From Chitinophaga sp. 180180018-3 (GTDB taxonomy: Bacteria; Bacteroidota; Bacteroidia; Chitinophagales; Chitinophagaceae): 64,000 bases of DNA. Positions 31,201 through 38,747 of this stretch are shown one piece after another (position 1 is the stretch's first letter; each line of letters opens with the position of its first letter). The notes under the pieces were generated by a model. The model saw only the letters and a program-made list of their open reading frames with translations. It was not told where the DNA came from and ran no database searches. A program made the translations under genes and the position numbers. The stretch is from contig NZ_CP140772.1 in the NCBI RefSeq assembly GCF_037893185.1, positions 2,666,001-2,730,000 on the forward strand, in the 5' to 3' direction.

Positions 31201-34200
31201 GCAGCCCCGGGAGATGGTCTTAAAGAAGAAGCCTATTCACATGCAATGAGCAGTTTGTTACAGGTGATAGCGATTTGTAAGTCATTTAATGCTATTTTCC
31301 CTGGTGAAGAAACCGCGCTTAGAATAGTGCTGAATAATGCCTGCGAAATTATTGGTAATGATTTACTGTTACCGGTACATGCAGGGCTTCATAGTCTTGC
31401 AGGCGTTATAAATAGCGAATATCAGAATATTTCGTGCTCCGTAATCGATATCGATCTCCTGCCTAAGGAAGAATCTGCCGCTTTATTATTTGATGAACTG
31501 TTGATCCTTCCCGAAGAGAAACCAACGGTTTGTACTACAGGTATCAGAAATGGATTCCGGTGGCTGCCCTTTCGCGAACCTATTGTTTGGGGTAGAACCA
31601 ACGCTACCGAATCTGAATTACCAACACACGTACTTATTACCGGCGGATTGGGAGGTATAGGACTAGCTGTAGCGGAATATTTTGCCGGCAGATCTGTAGA
31701 GAATATTACATTGGTAAGCAGAACTGAACTGCCCGATCCTGCCTCATGGGATCACTGGATGGCTGTAAATCCGGAGATGGATCCGGTTTGCGTCAAGATC
31801 CGCAGGATACTTCACCTGAAATCTTATGGGATAAACATATGGCATTTTTCCGCTGATGTAGCGGATAAAGAAAGAGTGGAAGAAGTTGTCGCCACTGCTG
31901 CGTCATTGTCAGGCTGCCCTGTCGACGCCGTTATACATGCCGCAGGAATCCCTTCCCGCAGGATAATTGAAAGGACTACTACTGCGGAAATGGATCGTCA
32001 ATGGAAGGCGAAAGTAAAAGGTCTAATGGTCCTTAATCAATTGTTCGCTGAAGAACGATTGCTGTTCTTTATTAATTTTTCAAGTATCAGTTCGATCGAC
32101 CCCGGTATTGCACAGGCGGGATACAGCACTGCCAATGCTGTACTGGACGCATATATTTATGCCAACGGATTAAAACAATGTGCAAATGTCAAAACTATTA
32201 ACTGGGACACCTGGAAGGAAGTGGGTATGGCGGTGGAAAGCAGTGGAGATAAATACAGTTATCTGCAGCAGGTAAAATTGTACCCTGCGCATCCGCTGAT
32301 ACAATATGTTGCAACAGATATAGAGGAAGACGTGGTTTTTGTATCAAATTTTAGACCTGAGGCAATGTGGATACTGGATGAACACCGGGTATTTTCCGGG
32401 CTGCCGGTTTTTCCGGGAACTGGTTATATAGAATTGATACAGGCGGTGGTAAGTGCCATGGGATACAATAGATCAATAATAATCAGCAATCTCTTCCTGA
32501 CGGACCCAATGGTATTTCAGACAGGTGATTCTAAAGTAGTAAAGACAATAGTAACAGTGAGAGACCATTGTTTGGGTGTGAAAATTATTAGTCGTACTGC
32601 AAACCATGAAACGGCAGAAGTACATCATGCAAGTGCGGAAGTAAGTGTTCTGCAGGCTCCCGTAATGGTGAACAGGCAATTGTCCGATCTGATCGATCTT
32701 CTTGAAAAGAAAACGTGGATTAACCAACAAGAACTGACCAGTACGGAGTTTGGTCCAAGATGGAATAACCTGCAATGGATAAGCCTCGGGGAGGGTGAAG
32801 GAATGGCCGGATTGCAGTTGCCTGCAATGTATTCCGGGGATATAGGCCCATATAAATTGCATCCCGCTTTAATGGATATCGCAATTGCGTTTCTTTATTT
32901 TCATGTTAAAGAAGATAAACAGTATCTGCCGTACTGTTATGAAGAAATTATTATCACCGGTACACTTACACAATATATCATCAGCCACGCAGTATTGCGT
33001 AGCGACAGGACACAGGGGCTTGTTTTTGATATTACTATATGGAATGAACAGGAGGAAGTAGTAGTGGTAGTATCTGGATTAACATTTGTGCCATATATCC
33101 CGGGTAAATCATCAGGAAGCGAAAAGAAATCCATTTCCGGGAAATCAAAGACACCTGGTGAATCACTCTCCTTACATGGTTTGTCCACAGCAGAATACCT
33201 GGATATATTTCAAAATTTTCTCTATCACAATTATCCACATGTTGCCATTCGAACAAGTCGCCCACCAGCGAAAAATTCAATCGCATCATCTCCGGAAACA
33301 GAAGAAGCCGGAATGGATGAAATGAGTGAAAGAGAAGATATGTCAACTCCTTATGTTGCAGCGGTTACTGCTACTGAAAAACAGCTAACCCTCGAATGGG
33401 AGAAGTTCTTTGGCATTAACCGGCTGGGAACGGCGGATGATTTTTTCGAGCTGGGGGGTGATTCAATTATGGTTTCCATCATTTTATCGAGGATCAATAA
33501 ACTATTTGCGGTACGTATTTCGCTGACGCAGTTTTTTAATAATGCTACCATAGCAAAATTGGGTGCTATTATTGATAAGACAACCCAATCGGGGCCTTTG
33601 CCTATAAATAAGGCAGAGAAAAAGGAATATTATACATTGTCGGCAGCACAAAGACGCATTTATATACTGGAACGCATGTTTCCGCAAAGCACCTTATATA
33701 ATATTACAGAGGCATTTGTGGTGGAGGGAGGGCTGGAGTTGGAAAAATTGAAGGCGGCTTTGCAACTTTTGCTGGATAGGCATGAAAGCCTGAGGACCAG
33801 CATCGTTATGGTAAATAAAATGCCTTATCAACGGATACATGACAACGTAACGGCTGCTATCAGCTATTACACGGCTGAGGAAAATGAAGTGGCTGAAAAA
33901 CTATATGAGTTCAGAAAGCCGTTCGATATGAGTAATGCGCCGTTTATCCGGGTGGGAGTTTTTGAGGTAAACAAAAACAGGCATCATGTTGTGATTGATT
34001 TGTTGCACCTGATAGCAGATGGGTCATCCCTGCTATTAATCATCAACGAATTTTTGAGCCTTTATAACGGAAATAAGTTATCCGTTGTGCCCCGGCAATA
34101 TAAGGATTTCGCGGAGTGGCAGTCTCGTTTATTGAAGACGTCACGCATACAAGTGCAGCAACAGTATTGGGAGCAGCAGTTGTCTGGCCAGCTGCGGGGC

Positions 34201-34917
34201 ATACAGTTGCCTTATGATTTCACAAAAACCAATACAACATCAATAGCGGCCGCGAATTATACATTCTCTTTCTCGCCGGAGATATCAGACAAGCTAAAGG
34301 TTTTTTCCCGAAAAGCAGATGTAACCTACTTTATGACGTGGACAGCCTTGCTGAATGTGTTTTTTTATCGCCTTTCCGGGCAGGAAGATATTCTTCTGGC
34401 TATTCCACATGCCGGAAGAGATAACGATGATTTTGTAAATGTGGTAGGTATGTTTATCAATACAGTAATCCTTCGTAATCACCCTGCTGCGGAGAAATCA
34501 TTTGTAACGGTTTTGTCGGAAGTTAAAACGAGTACGCTGAACGCCTTTGAGAACCTGGATTTTCAATATGAGTTTATCCTGGAAATGTTGCGCAAATCCC
34601 ATCAACGAACAGATCAGCTATTGAACGTTTTTTTTAACTACAGAAATATGTTCGTTAACGCGGACGAGGGAGTGGCAGGCAGTGAGCAATTATCCGTCAA
34701 TTCCGCAGGTATAGAAGATAACTTTGCAAAGTTTGACCTGTCTTTGTATGCCTATGATTTTAAATCTGTATTCTCATTCACCTGTAATTATAATAAAAGC
34801 CTTTTCGCACCTGAAACTATCAGTTACCTGATGAACCAGTTTGTTGATCTGGTCACTGCAGTAATAGAAAACCCTTCGAGGCCTATTGGCGAATACCGCG
34901 TGTTGGACCGTACGTAG
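28201..34917 (+). CDS. Hybrid PKS-NRPS protein KS-AT-KR-DH-ACP-C (PKS3)
   Basis: 2238 residues. KS: Cys186 (TTCSTS), IEAHGTGT, KTNIGH. AT: Ser626 in GHSLGEY; the HAFH site reads RAFH (722-725). KR: GGLGGIG (about 1147) with SSIS...Y...N near 1293-1308. A dehydratase-like domain follows the KR: His1395 in DEHRVFSGLPVFPGTGY and Asp1559 in LHPALMD. The His motif has one residue more than the canonical HxxxGxxxxP, and the KR-before-DH order is unlike the usual DH-KR. A Ser/Pro/Glu-rich linker (about 1635-1725) precedes the ACP (Ser1755). The final C domain has LHLIADG (1935-1941); the first His of HHxxxDG is Leu and the catalytic second His is kept. No acidic aromatic tail. Predicted to form an alpha,beta-unsaturated ketide and pass it to the A-T encoded next. 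Confidence 0.94.
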   Translation: MTDKTQYIQSLTGTEIAIVGLALRFPGADNSEQFWEHLVSGDEMVKHFSNEDLDKLGISERMYNKPGYVKVVAKAPSYKDYFDNHFFSYTPEEARIMDPQTRIFHELCWEALESAGFAKDIIKSKIGIFGGGSSSFSHELMNNLTGRTPEIGHFNAIRLANKDYMCSRVAYALNLTGPCYSINTTCSTSMSAIHLATRAILTGDCKMALAGGVCIFSDKARGYLYEEGGVLSKDGHCRAFDAASSGAYFAEGAGVVVLKRLKEAVEDGDTIQAIIKGSAVNNDGHRKVGYTAPSVEGQKEVIRLAHKLARVSPSTISMIEAHGTGTPLGDPIEIEALRQAFDSTERNYCAIGSVKTNIGHLDTAAGIAGLIKTILALKYRSIPASLHFHTPNPKIDFTDSPFYVNNICRKWENIQLPRRAGVSSFGIGGTNVHLVLEEAPTFQKLPQVMDSLQLLPLSAKTKKALQQSQRNLGIFLSAQEDISIGDVSYTLQEGREEFNHRMFILASGGTDAANILGGQGDEIHTRKTSESKRVPVFMYPGQGSQYVGMAGELYDKLSVFRTAVDKCLQLLSTSLATDIKRVIMAAGDIDVTETRLTQPLLFVIQYALSSVLITLGVKPVVMIGHSLGEYVAACISGVFCLEDALKIVEKRGLLMQQSQVGSMIAVSLNEEEIQPYLLSGVALAAVNGRRHCVLSGSHENIATVEKLLEADNVVQKKLHTDRAFHSELMNEVLEEFEELLTGVKFSRPEIPFISGLTGTYITATEATDALYWVQHLRHTIRFGDGLQALESLKDKIFIEVGTSKALSSYVRESAEGKGNPEIVSLLRHPREKVSDMAFFLKAVGSLWLSGHKINWMSCRTGEKAGKIPLPTYPFERKRFGDDKDVADLIRELLQNNQTDNVPGNAFVPSWKRTGRLPVGNIDKRPVLFTGKNNWLNKLLSSSFLQQQVSPVVVRYSNRNEQINDLYDINTDDLNAVDTLFGNFKASGFIPRLILLDILYVAAPGDGLKEEAYSHAMSSLLQVIAICKSFNAIFPGEETALRIVLNNACEIIGNDLLLPVHAGLHSLAGVINSEYQNISCSVIDIDLLPKEESAALLFDELLILPEEKPTVCTTGIRNGFRWLPFREPIVWGRTNATESELPTHVLITGGLGGIGLAVAEYFAGRSVENITLVSRTELPDPASWDHWMAVNPEMDPVCVKIRRILHLKSYGINIWHFSADVADKERVEEVVATAASLSGCPVDAVIHAAGIPSRRIIERTTTAEMDRQWKAKVKGLMVLNQLFAEERLLFFINFSSISSIDPGIAQAGYSTANAVLDAYIYANGLKQCANVKTINWDTWKEVGMAVESSGDKYSYLQQVKLYPAHPLIQYVATDIEEDVVFVSNFRPEAMWILDEHRVFSGLPVFPGTGYIELIQAVVSAMGYNRSIIISNLFLTDPMVFQTGDSKVVKTIVTVRDHCLGVKIISRTANHETAEVHHASAEVSVLQAPVMVNRQLSDLIDLLEKKTWINQQELTSTEFGPRWNNLQWISLGEGEGMAGLQLPAMYSGDIGPYKLHPALMDIAIAFLYFHVKEDKQYLPYCYEEIIITGTLTQYIISHAVLRSDRTQGLVFDITIWNEQEEVVVVVSGLTFVPYIPGKSSGSEKKSISGKSKTPGESLSLHGLSTAEYLDIFQNFLYHNYPHVAIRTSRPPAKNSIASSPETEEAGMDEMSEREDMSTPYVAAVTATEKQLTLEWEKFFGINRLGTADDFFELGGDSIMVSIILSRINKLFAVRISLTQFFNNATIAKLGAIIDKTTQSGPLPINKAEKKEYYTLSAAQRRIYILERMFPQSTLYNITEAFVVEGGLELEKLKAALQLLLDRHESLRTSIVMVNKMPYQRIHDNVTAAISYYTAEENEVAEKLYEFRKPFDMSNAPFIRVGVFEVNKNRHHVVIDLLHLIADGSSLLLIINEFLSLYNGNKLSVVPRQYKDFAEWQSRLLKTSRIQVQQQYWEQQLSGQLRGIQLPYDFTKTNTTSIAAANYTFSFSPEISDKLKVFSRKADVTYFMTWTALLNVFFYRLSGQEDILLAIPHAGRDNDDFVNVVGMFINTVILRNHPAAEKSFVTVLSEVKTSTLNAFENLDFQYEFILEMLRKSHQRTDQLLNVFFNYRNMFVNADEGVAGSEQLSVNSAGIEDNFAKFDLSLYAYDFKSVFSFTCNYNKSLFAPETISYLMNQFVDLVTAVIENPSRPIGEYRVLDRT

Positions 34918-34964
34918 GCGTCGGTGTGAGAGAAGCATCTAACTTTAAAAAAAAGTGTTCTATT

Positions 34965-36743
34965 ATGGAAAAAACTGTTCATCTGGTACATGAGCTGGAG
35001 CGATTCGCTGCTGCACATGAAAACGAAATAGCTGCTTCCGATGGATTGAATCATCTTACGTATGCCGCGTTTCATAGTTATGCAAACGGGATAGCTGCCA
35101 GATTGCATAGCTTTCGCATTCCGGTAGGTACAGCGTCGGAAGAGTATTTTACCGTTGGCCTTTATTTTGATCAGTGCCTGGAAATGTTACCGGCGATACT
35201 GGGGATCCTCAAATCAGGCAATGTGTACGTGCCACTGGATGTTCATTTTCCTGAGAAGAGAATTGATGAAATAATCGATGATGCTGGTATCCGGGTCTTG
35301 CTGACGGATGATGCCTACATGGAAAAAGCATCTTTATTTGCAAAAGACAGGCAGTTAACAGTGTTGAATATTGCGGATATTGATACTATGGCTGTATTCG
35401 TCCATCCCGATGGTTTTCCGGCGGAACAACCTGCATATCTGATGTATACATCCGGTTCGTCGGGTCGGCCAAAGGGGGTGATACAAACTCAGGAGAATAT
35501 ATTGTTTTTCTGTACTGCTTTTGCAGCGCTCATGGAAATTGGTATTGGTGATCGTCTCGCGTTGACCACTTCATTCAGCCACACAGTATCTGTGCTGGAT
35601 ATTTTTGGTGCCCTTCTAACTGGCGCCTGTATAGTGGTCTATGATGTAAGAAAAGAGCCGGATGTAAGATGGCTGTTGCCTGCATTCTCCGAACAGGGGA
35701 TTACAGTTTTTCATTCGATACCGGCTTTGTTCAGGCTTTTGTTCGGCGATAAAACGGCCGCCGCACAAACGGGAAAAATAAGATTGGTGATTCTGGGAGG
35801 AGAAGATATCAGTAAGCGGGATTTTGAGATCTATAAAGCCGCTTTTCCCGACAGCAGCAGGATGGTAAATCTATATGGTTCTTCTGAGTTACTGATGGCT
35901 TTTTATCAGGATCTGTATACTACCACCGTATTGCCAAGAGAACGTATACCAGTTGGCATCCCTGTAAAGGGAATCACCTTTGAGATTTTGAATGAGTATG
36001 ATAAAGCGCAGGGGATTTTAAACGTCGGAGAAATTGTTCTCAGTAGCCGCTATCTCTCTTCCGGATACTGGAAGAGGCCTGAACTTACGGCTATTAAGGC
36101 TGTTCCGGGAACATCGCTCAGGGTTTACCGAACCGGTGATCTTGGAAGAATGTTGCCAGATGGTGCCATGGAGTATGTCGGACGTAATGATACACAGATA
36201 AAGGTAAATGGCTATCGAATAGAACTTCAGGAGATCGAATTAGCCGTCAATACTTTTCCGGATATCAGGAAAGCAGTCGTAAAAGCCTTTGAACGTGAAA
36301 ACGGGCAATACGGAATACACTGCTTTTATACGGCAGCAGATGATCAGGTCGATGAAGCCACGTTACGCAACCACGTGCTGGCTGTATTACCACAATATAT
36401 GCTGCCGGAACGTTTTATTCACATAAAGGAATTCCCGCTGACTGCCTCCGGAAAAGTAAATCGGGCAGCACTGGATTTAGCATTTTATGATTCACCGGAT
36501 AAAATGTCCACTCCGCAGTTAACAGAAACAGAAAAAGTGGTGTCGGCTATTTGGACAGAAATTCTGGGGTATGATTCCTTCGATGTCACAGACAAATTTT
36601 TTGAAGTAGGTGGAAACTCTTTAACCATTATTCAGTTGCAGGAAAAACTGGATGCCGTTTATCCGGATTCGTTATCATTTAATCAGGTATTTGACCATCA
36701 AACTATCGCCGGCATTGCAGCGTTGTTGGAAAAACGGTTATAA
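34965..36743 (+). CDS. Discrete A-T protein with atypical, non-amino-acid A domain
   Basis: 592 residues from ATG 34965; an in-frame GTG at 34926 is possible. A-domain motifs are present: YTSGSSGRPKG (A3), YRTGD (A7), NGYRIEL (A8), SGKVNR (A10). T has Ser552 (VGGNSLT). Two core sites deviate. The A4 region reads SFSHTVSVLDIF, placing Thr where the alpha-amino-binding Asp235 sits, and A5 reads YGSSE instead of YGPTE. Aryl-acid and other A domains that do not bind an alpha-amino acid lack Asp235. Two genes for a 3,4-AHBA-type pathway follow directly, so 3-amino-4-hydroxybenzoate is my predicted substrate (inference). Unlike the two halfC-A-T proteins it has no half C lobe. It is the last module and has no TE. 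Confidence 0.9.
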   Translation: MEKTVHLVHELERFAAAHENEIAASDGLNHLTYAAFHSYANGIAARLHSFRIPVGTASEEYFTVGLYFDQCLEMLPAILGILKSGNVYVPLDVHFPEKRIDEIIDDAGIRVLLTDDAYMEKASLFAKDRQLTVLNIADIDTMAVFVHPDGFPAEQPAYLMYTSGSSGRPKGVIQTQENILFFCTAFAALMEIGIGDRLALTTSFSHTVSVLDIFGALLTGACIVVYDVRKEPDVRWLLPAFSEQGITVFHSIPALFRLLFGDKTAAAQTGKIRLVILGGEDISKRDFEIYKAAFPDSSRMVNLYGSSELLMAFYQDLYTTTVLPRERIPVGIPVKGITFEILNEYDKAQGILNVGEIVLSSRYLSSGYWKRPELTAIKAVPGTSLRVYRTGDLGRMLPDGAMEYVGRNDTQIKVNGYRIELQEIELAVNTFPDIRKAVVKAFERENGQYGIHCFYTAADDQVDEATLRNHVLAVLPQYMLPERFIHIKEFPLTASGKVNRAALDLAFYDSPDKMSTPQLTETEKVVSAIWTEILGYDSFDVTDKFFEVGGNSLTIIQLQEKLDAVYPDSLSFNQVFDHQTIAGIAALLEKRL

Positions 36744-36799
36744 GGCAGCACAACAACTTTCTCATAGCAATTATATTAAACTCACCTAAAAAAAAAAGT

Positions 36800-37915
36800 A
36801 TGTCCGGTAAAAAAAATGGTAAGGAGAAGATCGTCTGGGTAGATGGACGGGACCTGGCAGCTAACACCGAAATCCTTTTGCTGGTCTACCATCTGAACTT
36901 TACTTGCATTCTGATCAGAAGGAGGGATCTGGACAAGTTTAAAGCGCCTAAAAGGATGAACTTTGTGATTGAAATAGAAAAGAAAGAAGATCTCAAAGAG
37001 CTTCCAGCGCAATGCATTGTTTTTTCCTCTTCGTCAGAATTACTCAACCTGGCGGCTAAGGCCGGTCATAAAACGGCGGTTTTATGCAAAATCGAAGACG
37101 AAGCATCCATGAATTTTGCCTGGAAGGAAGGGATGAATTATGACTACCTTATCGCTGAATTTACCTCTGCCACCAATATTCCGCTGGAGCTGCTGATTGC
37201 AAAACTCCAGCCCACGAACACCGTGCTGATTAAGAAAATATATTCTGTACAGGAAGCAGATGTAGTATTTGGTGTAATGGAAGCTGGTAGTGATGGAGTA
37301 TTGTTTACCAGTGAAATAGTCAGTGATTTTGTTAAACTGGACCAGCTTTTACAGAAACAGAGTGTAGGTAAACTCAAGTTAGTGAAGGCATTAGTTACAT
37401 CAGTACAACACGCGGGTATGGGGTTCCGGGCCTGTGTGGATACAACCAGTCTGCTCAGACAAAATGAAGGAATGCTGATAGGGTCTACCAGTGACGGCGG
37501 ACTGCTGGTAAGTTCAGAAACCCACTATCTCCCTTATATGGATCTACGCCCATTCCGGGTTAATGCGGGCGCTGTTCATTCCTATATCTGGTGCCCTGAT
37601 TCCAAAACGGCCTACATCACAGAATTAAAAGGTGGTTCGAGAGTTACCTGCGTGGATACAGAAGGAAATACACGCGAAGTGGTAGTCGGACGTGTGAAAA
37701 CAGAGGTGCGTCCGCTATTGAAAATAGAAGTAATGGCCGAGAATAGATTGATAAATGCATTTGTGCAGGACGATTGGCATATCAGGATTTTTGGAGGAAA
37801 AGGGGAGCCGCTAAATGCATCCTGCATTAAAGAAGGAGATGAGTTGCTGGCATATATCTGTGAAAGGGGAAGACATGTAGGTATTAAGATTGATGAGAGT
37901 ATCGAGGAAAAGTAA
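36800..37915 (+). CDS. 3-dehydroquinate synthase II family (GriH-like)
   Basis: 371 residues, the normal length for the archaeal-type DHQ synthase II family. Recognisable family blocks include RACVDTTSLL, NEGMLIGSTSDGGLLVSS, RPFRVNAGAVHSY, and a C-terminal beta-rich part with GRVKTEVRPLLKIE. In archaea this enzyme converts an ADH intermediate to 3-dehydroquinate. In Streptomyces grixazone and related pathways the homologue GriH acts after the aldolase GriI to give 3-amino-4-hydroxybenzoate from aspartate semialdehyde and dihydroxyacetone phosphate. Here it lies between a non-amino-acid A domain and an aldolase homologue, which favours the second role. A shikimate-pathway role cannot be excluded but is unlikely inside an NRPS operon. 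Confidence 0.9.
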   Translation: MSGKKNGKEKIVWVDGRDLAANTEILLLVYHLNFTCILIRRRDLDKFKAPKRMNFVIEIEKKEDLKELPAQCIVFSSSSELLNLAAKAGHKTAVLCKIEDEASMNFAWKEGMNYDYLIAEFTSATNIPLELLIAKLQPTNTVLIKKIYSVQEADVVFGVMEAGSDGVLFTSEIVSDFVKLDQLLQKQSVGKLKLVKALVTSVQHAGMGFRACVDTTSLLRQNEGMLIGSTSDGGLLVSSETHYLPYMDLRPFRVNAGAVHSYIWCPDSKTAYITELKGGSRVTCVDTEGNTREVVVGRVKTEVRPLLKIEVMAENRLINAFVQDDWHIRIFGGKGEPLNASCIKEGDELLAYICERGRHVGIKIDESIEEK

Positions 37916-37946
37916 TTCGCCTTAAATGACAATATAAATTCACTTT

Positions 37947-38747
37947 ATGAACGGTAAATTGCTAAGATTAAATCATGTTTTCAAAGGCCATGAGAAAAAA
38001 GCCTGTATTGTGCCAATTGATCATGGTACTACATTAGGTCCGATTCCCGGTCTGAGGAATTGTACAGGTCTTATCGGGCAACTGATAGACGGAGGTGCGG
38101 ACGCTATCGTATTACATAAAGGTATCCTGGCGCGTGCGCTCAGCGAGTGCGAGCTGTTACGTGGCACTTACCTGCTGCATTTATCGGCGTCAACCTGCCT
38201 GGGTAATTCGCAATCTTATAAGGTCACTGTAGGAAGTGTTGAGGAGGGCCTGCAAATGGGAGCCTCGGGAATTTCTATTCATGTGAACCTTGGAACAGCC
38301 GAAGAGCCCGAAATGCTCCGGGAGTTTGGGCGAATTGCTACAGAATGTTATCGCTGGGGAATGCCGTTGCTGGCTATGATGTATGTAGACAACTGTAAGC
38401 ATGACACCCGGAAGATTGCGCACGCCGCAAGGTTAGCCCAGGAAATTGGCGCGGATATGGTGAAAGTTGACTACCCTGGTTCCGGCGACAAACTACAAGA
38501 GGTAATCCAGGGGGTACAAATTCCGGTGCTGATTGCAGGTGGTTCCAAAAGTGACAGCCCCGGTGATATCCTTATGATGATATATCATGCTATGCTGGCT
38601 GGCGCTTCCGGCGTATCGATTGGGAGAAATATTTTTCAGCATAGTAACCCCGGGTTAATGACACGGATGGTGAGCAATCTGGTTCATCATGGCTGGCAGG
38701 TAGAAGAATGTATCGAAAGCCTGAACAGGGAACTATTGGAAATATGA
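37947..38747 (+). CDS. DhnA/ADH-synthase-type class I aldolase (GriI-like)
   Basis: 266 residues. CIVPIDHGTTLGP near the N-terminus is the phosphate/active-site loop of the 2-amino-3,7-dideoxy-D-threo-hept-6-ulosonate synthase/DhnA family. GADMVKVDYPG carries the probable Schiff-base Lys, and the C-terminal GGSKSD...GASGVSIGRNIFQ phosphate-binding strands are intact, so a TIM-barrel class I aldolase is clear. With the upstream DHQ synthase II homologue it forms the same two-gene set as GriI/GriH, which suffices for 3,4-AHBA. The stop overlaps the start of the next gene as ATGA, so expression is coupled to the exporter. Confidence 0.9.
   Translation: MNGKLLRLNHVFKGHEKKACIVPIDHGTTLGPIPGLRNCTGLIGQLIDGGADAIVLHKGILARALSECELLRGTYLLHLSASTCLGNSQSYKVTVGSVEEGLQMGASGISIHVNLGTAEEPEMLREFGRIATECYRWGMPLLAMMYVDNCKHDTRKIAHAARLAQEIGADMVKVDYPGSGDKLQEVIQGVQIPVLIAGGSKSDSPGDILMMIYHAMLAGASGVSIGRNIFQHSNPGLMTRMVSNLVHHGWQVEECIESLNRELLEI

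Noticed and set aside
36800..38747. Ordinary shikimate-pathway genes
   Set aside because: Bacteroidota normally use the bacterial-type DAHP/AroB route; the archaeal-type pair beside a non-amino-acid A domain points to secondary metabolism.
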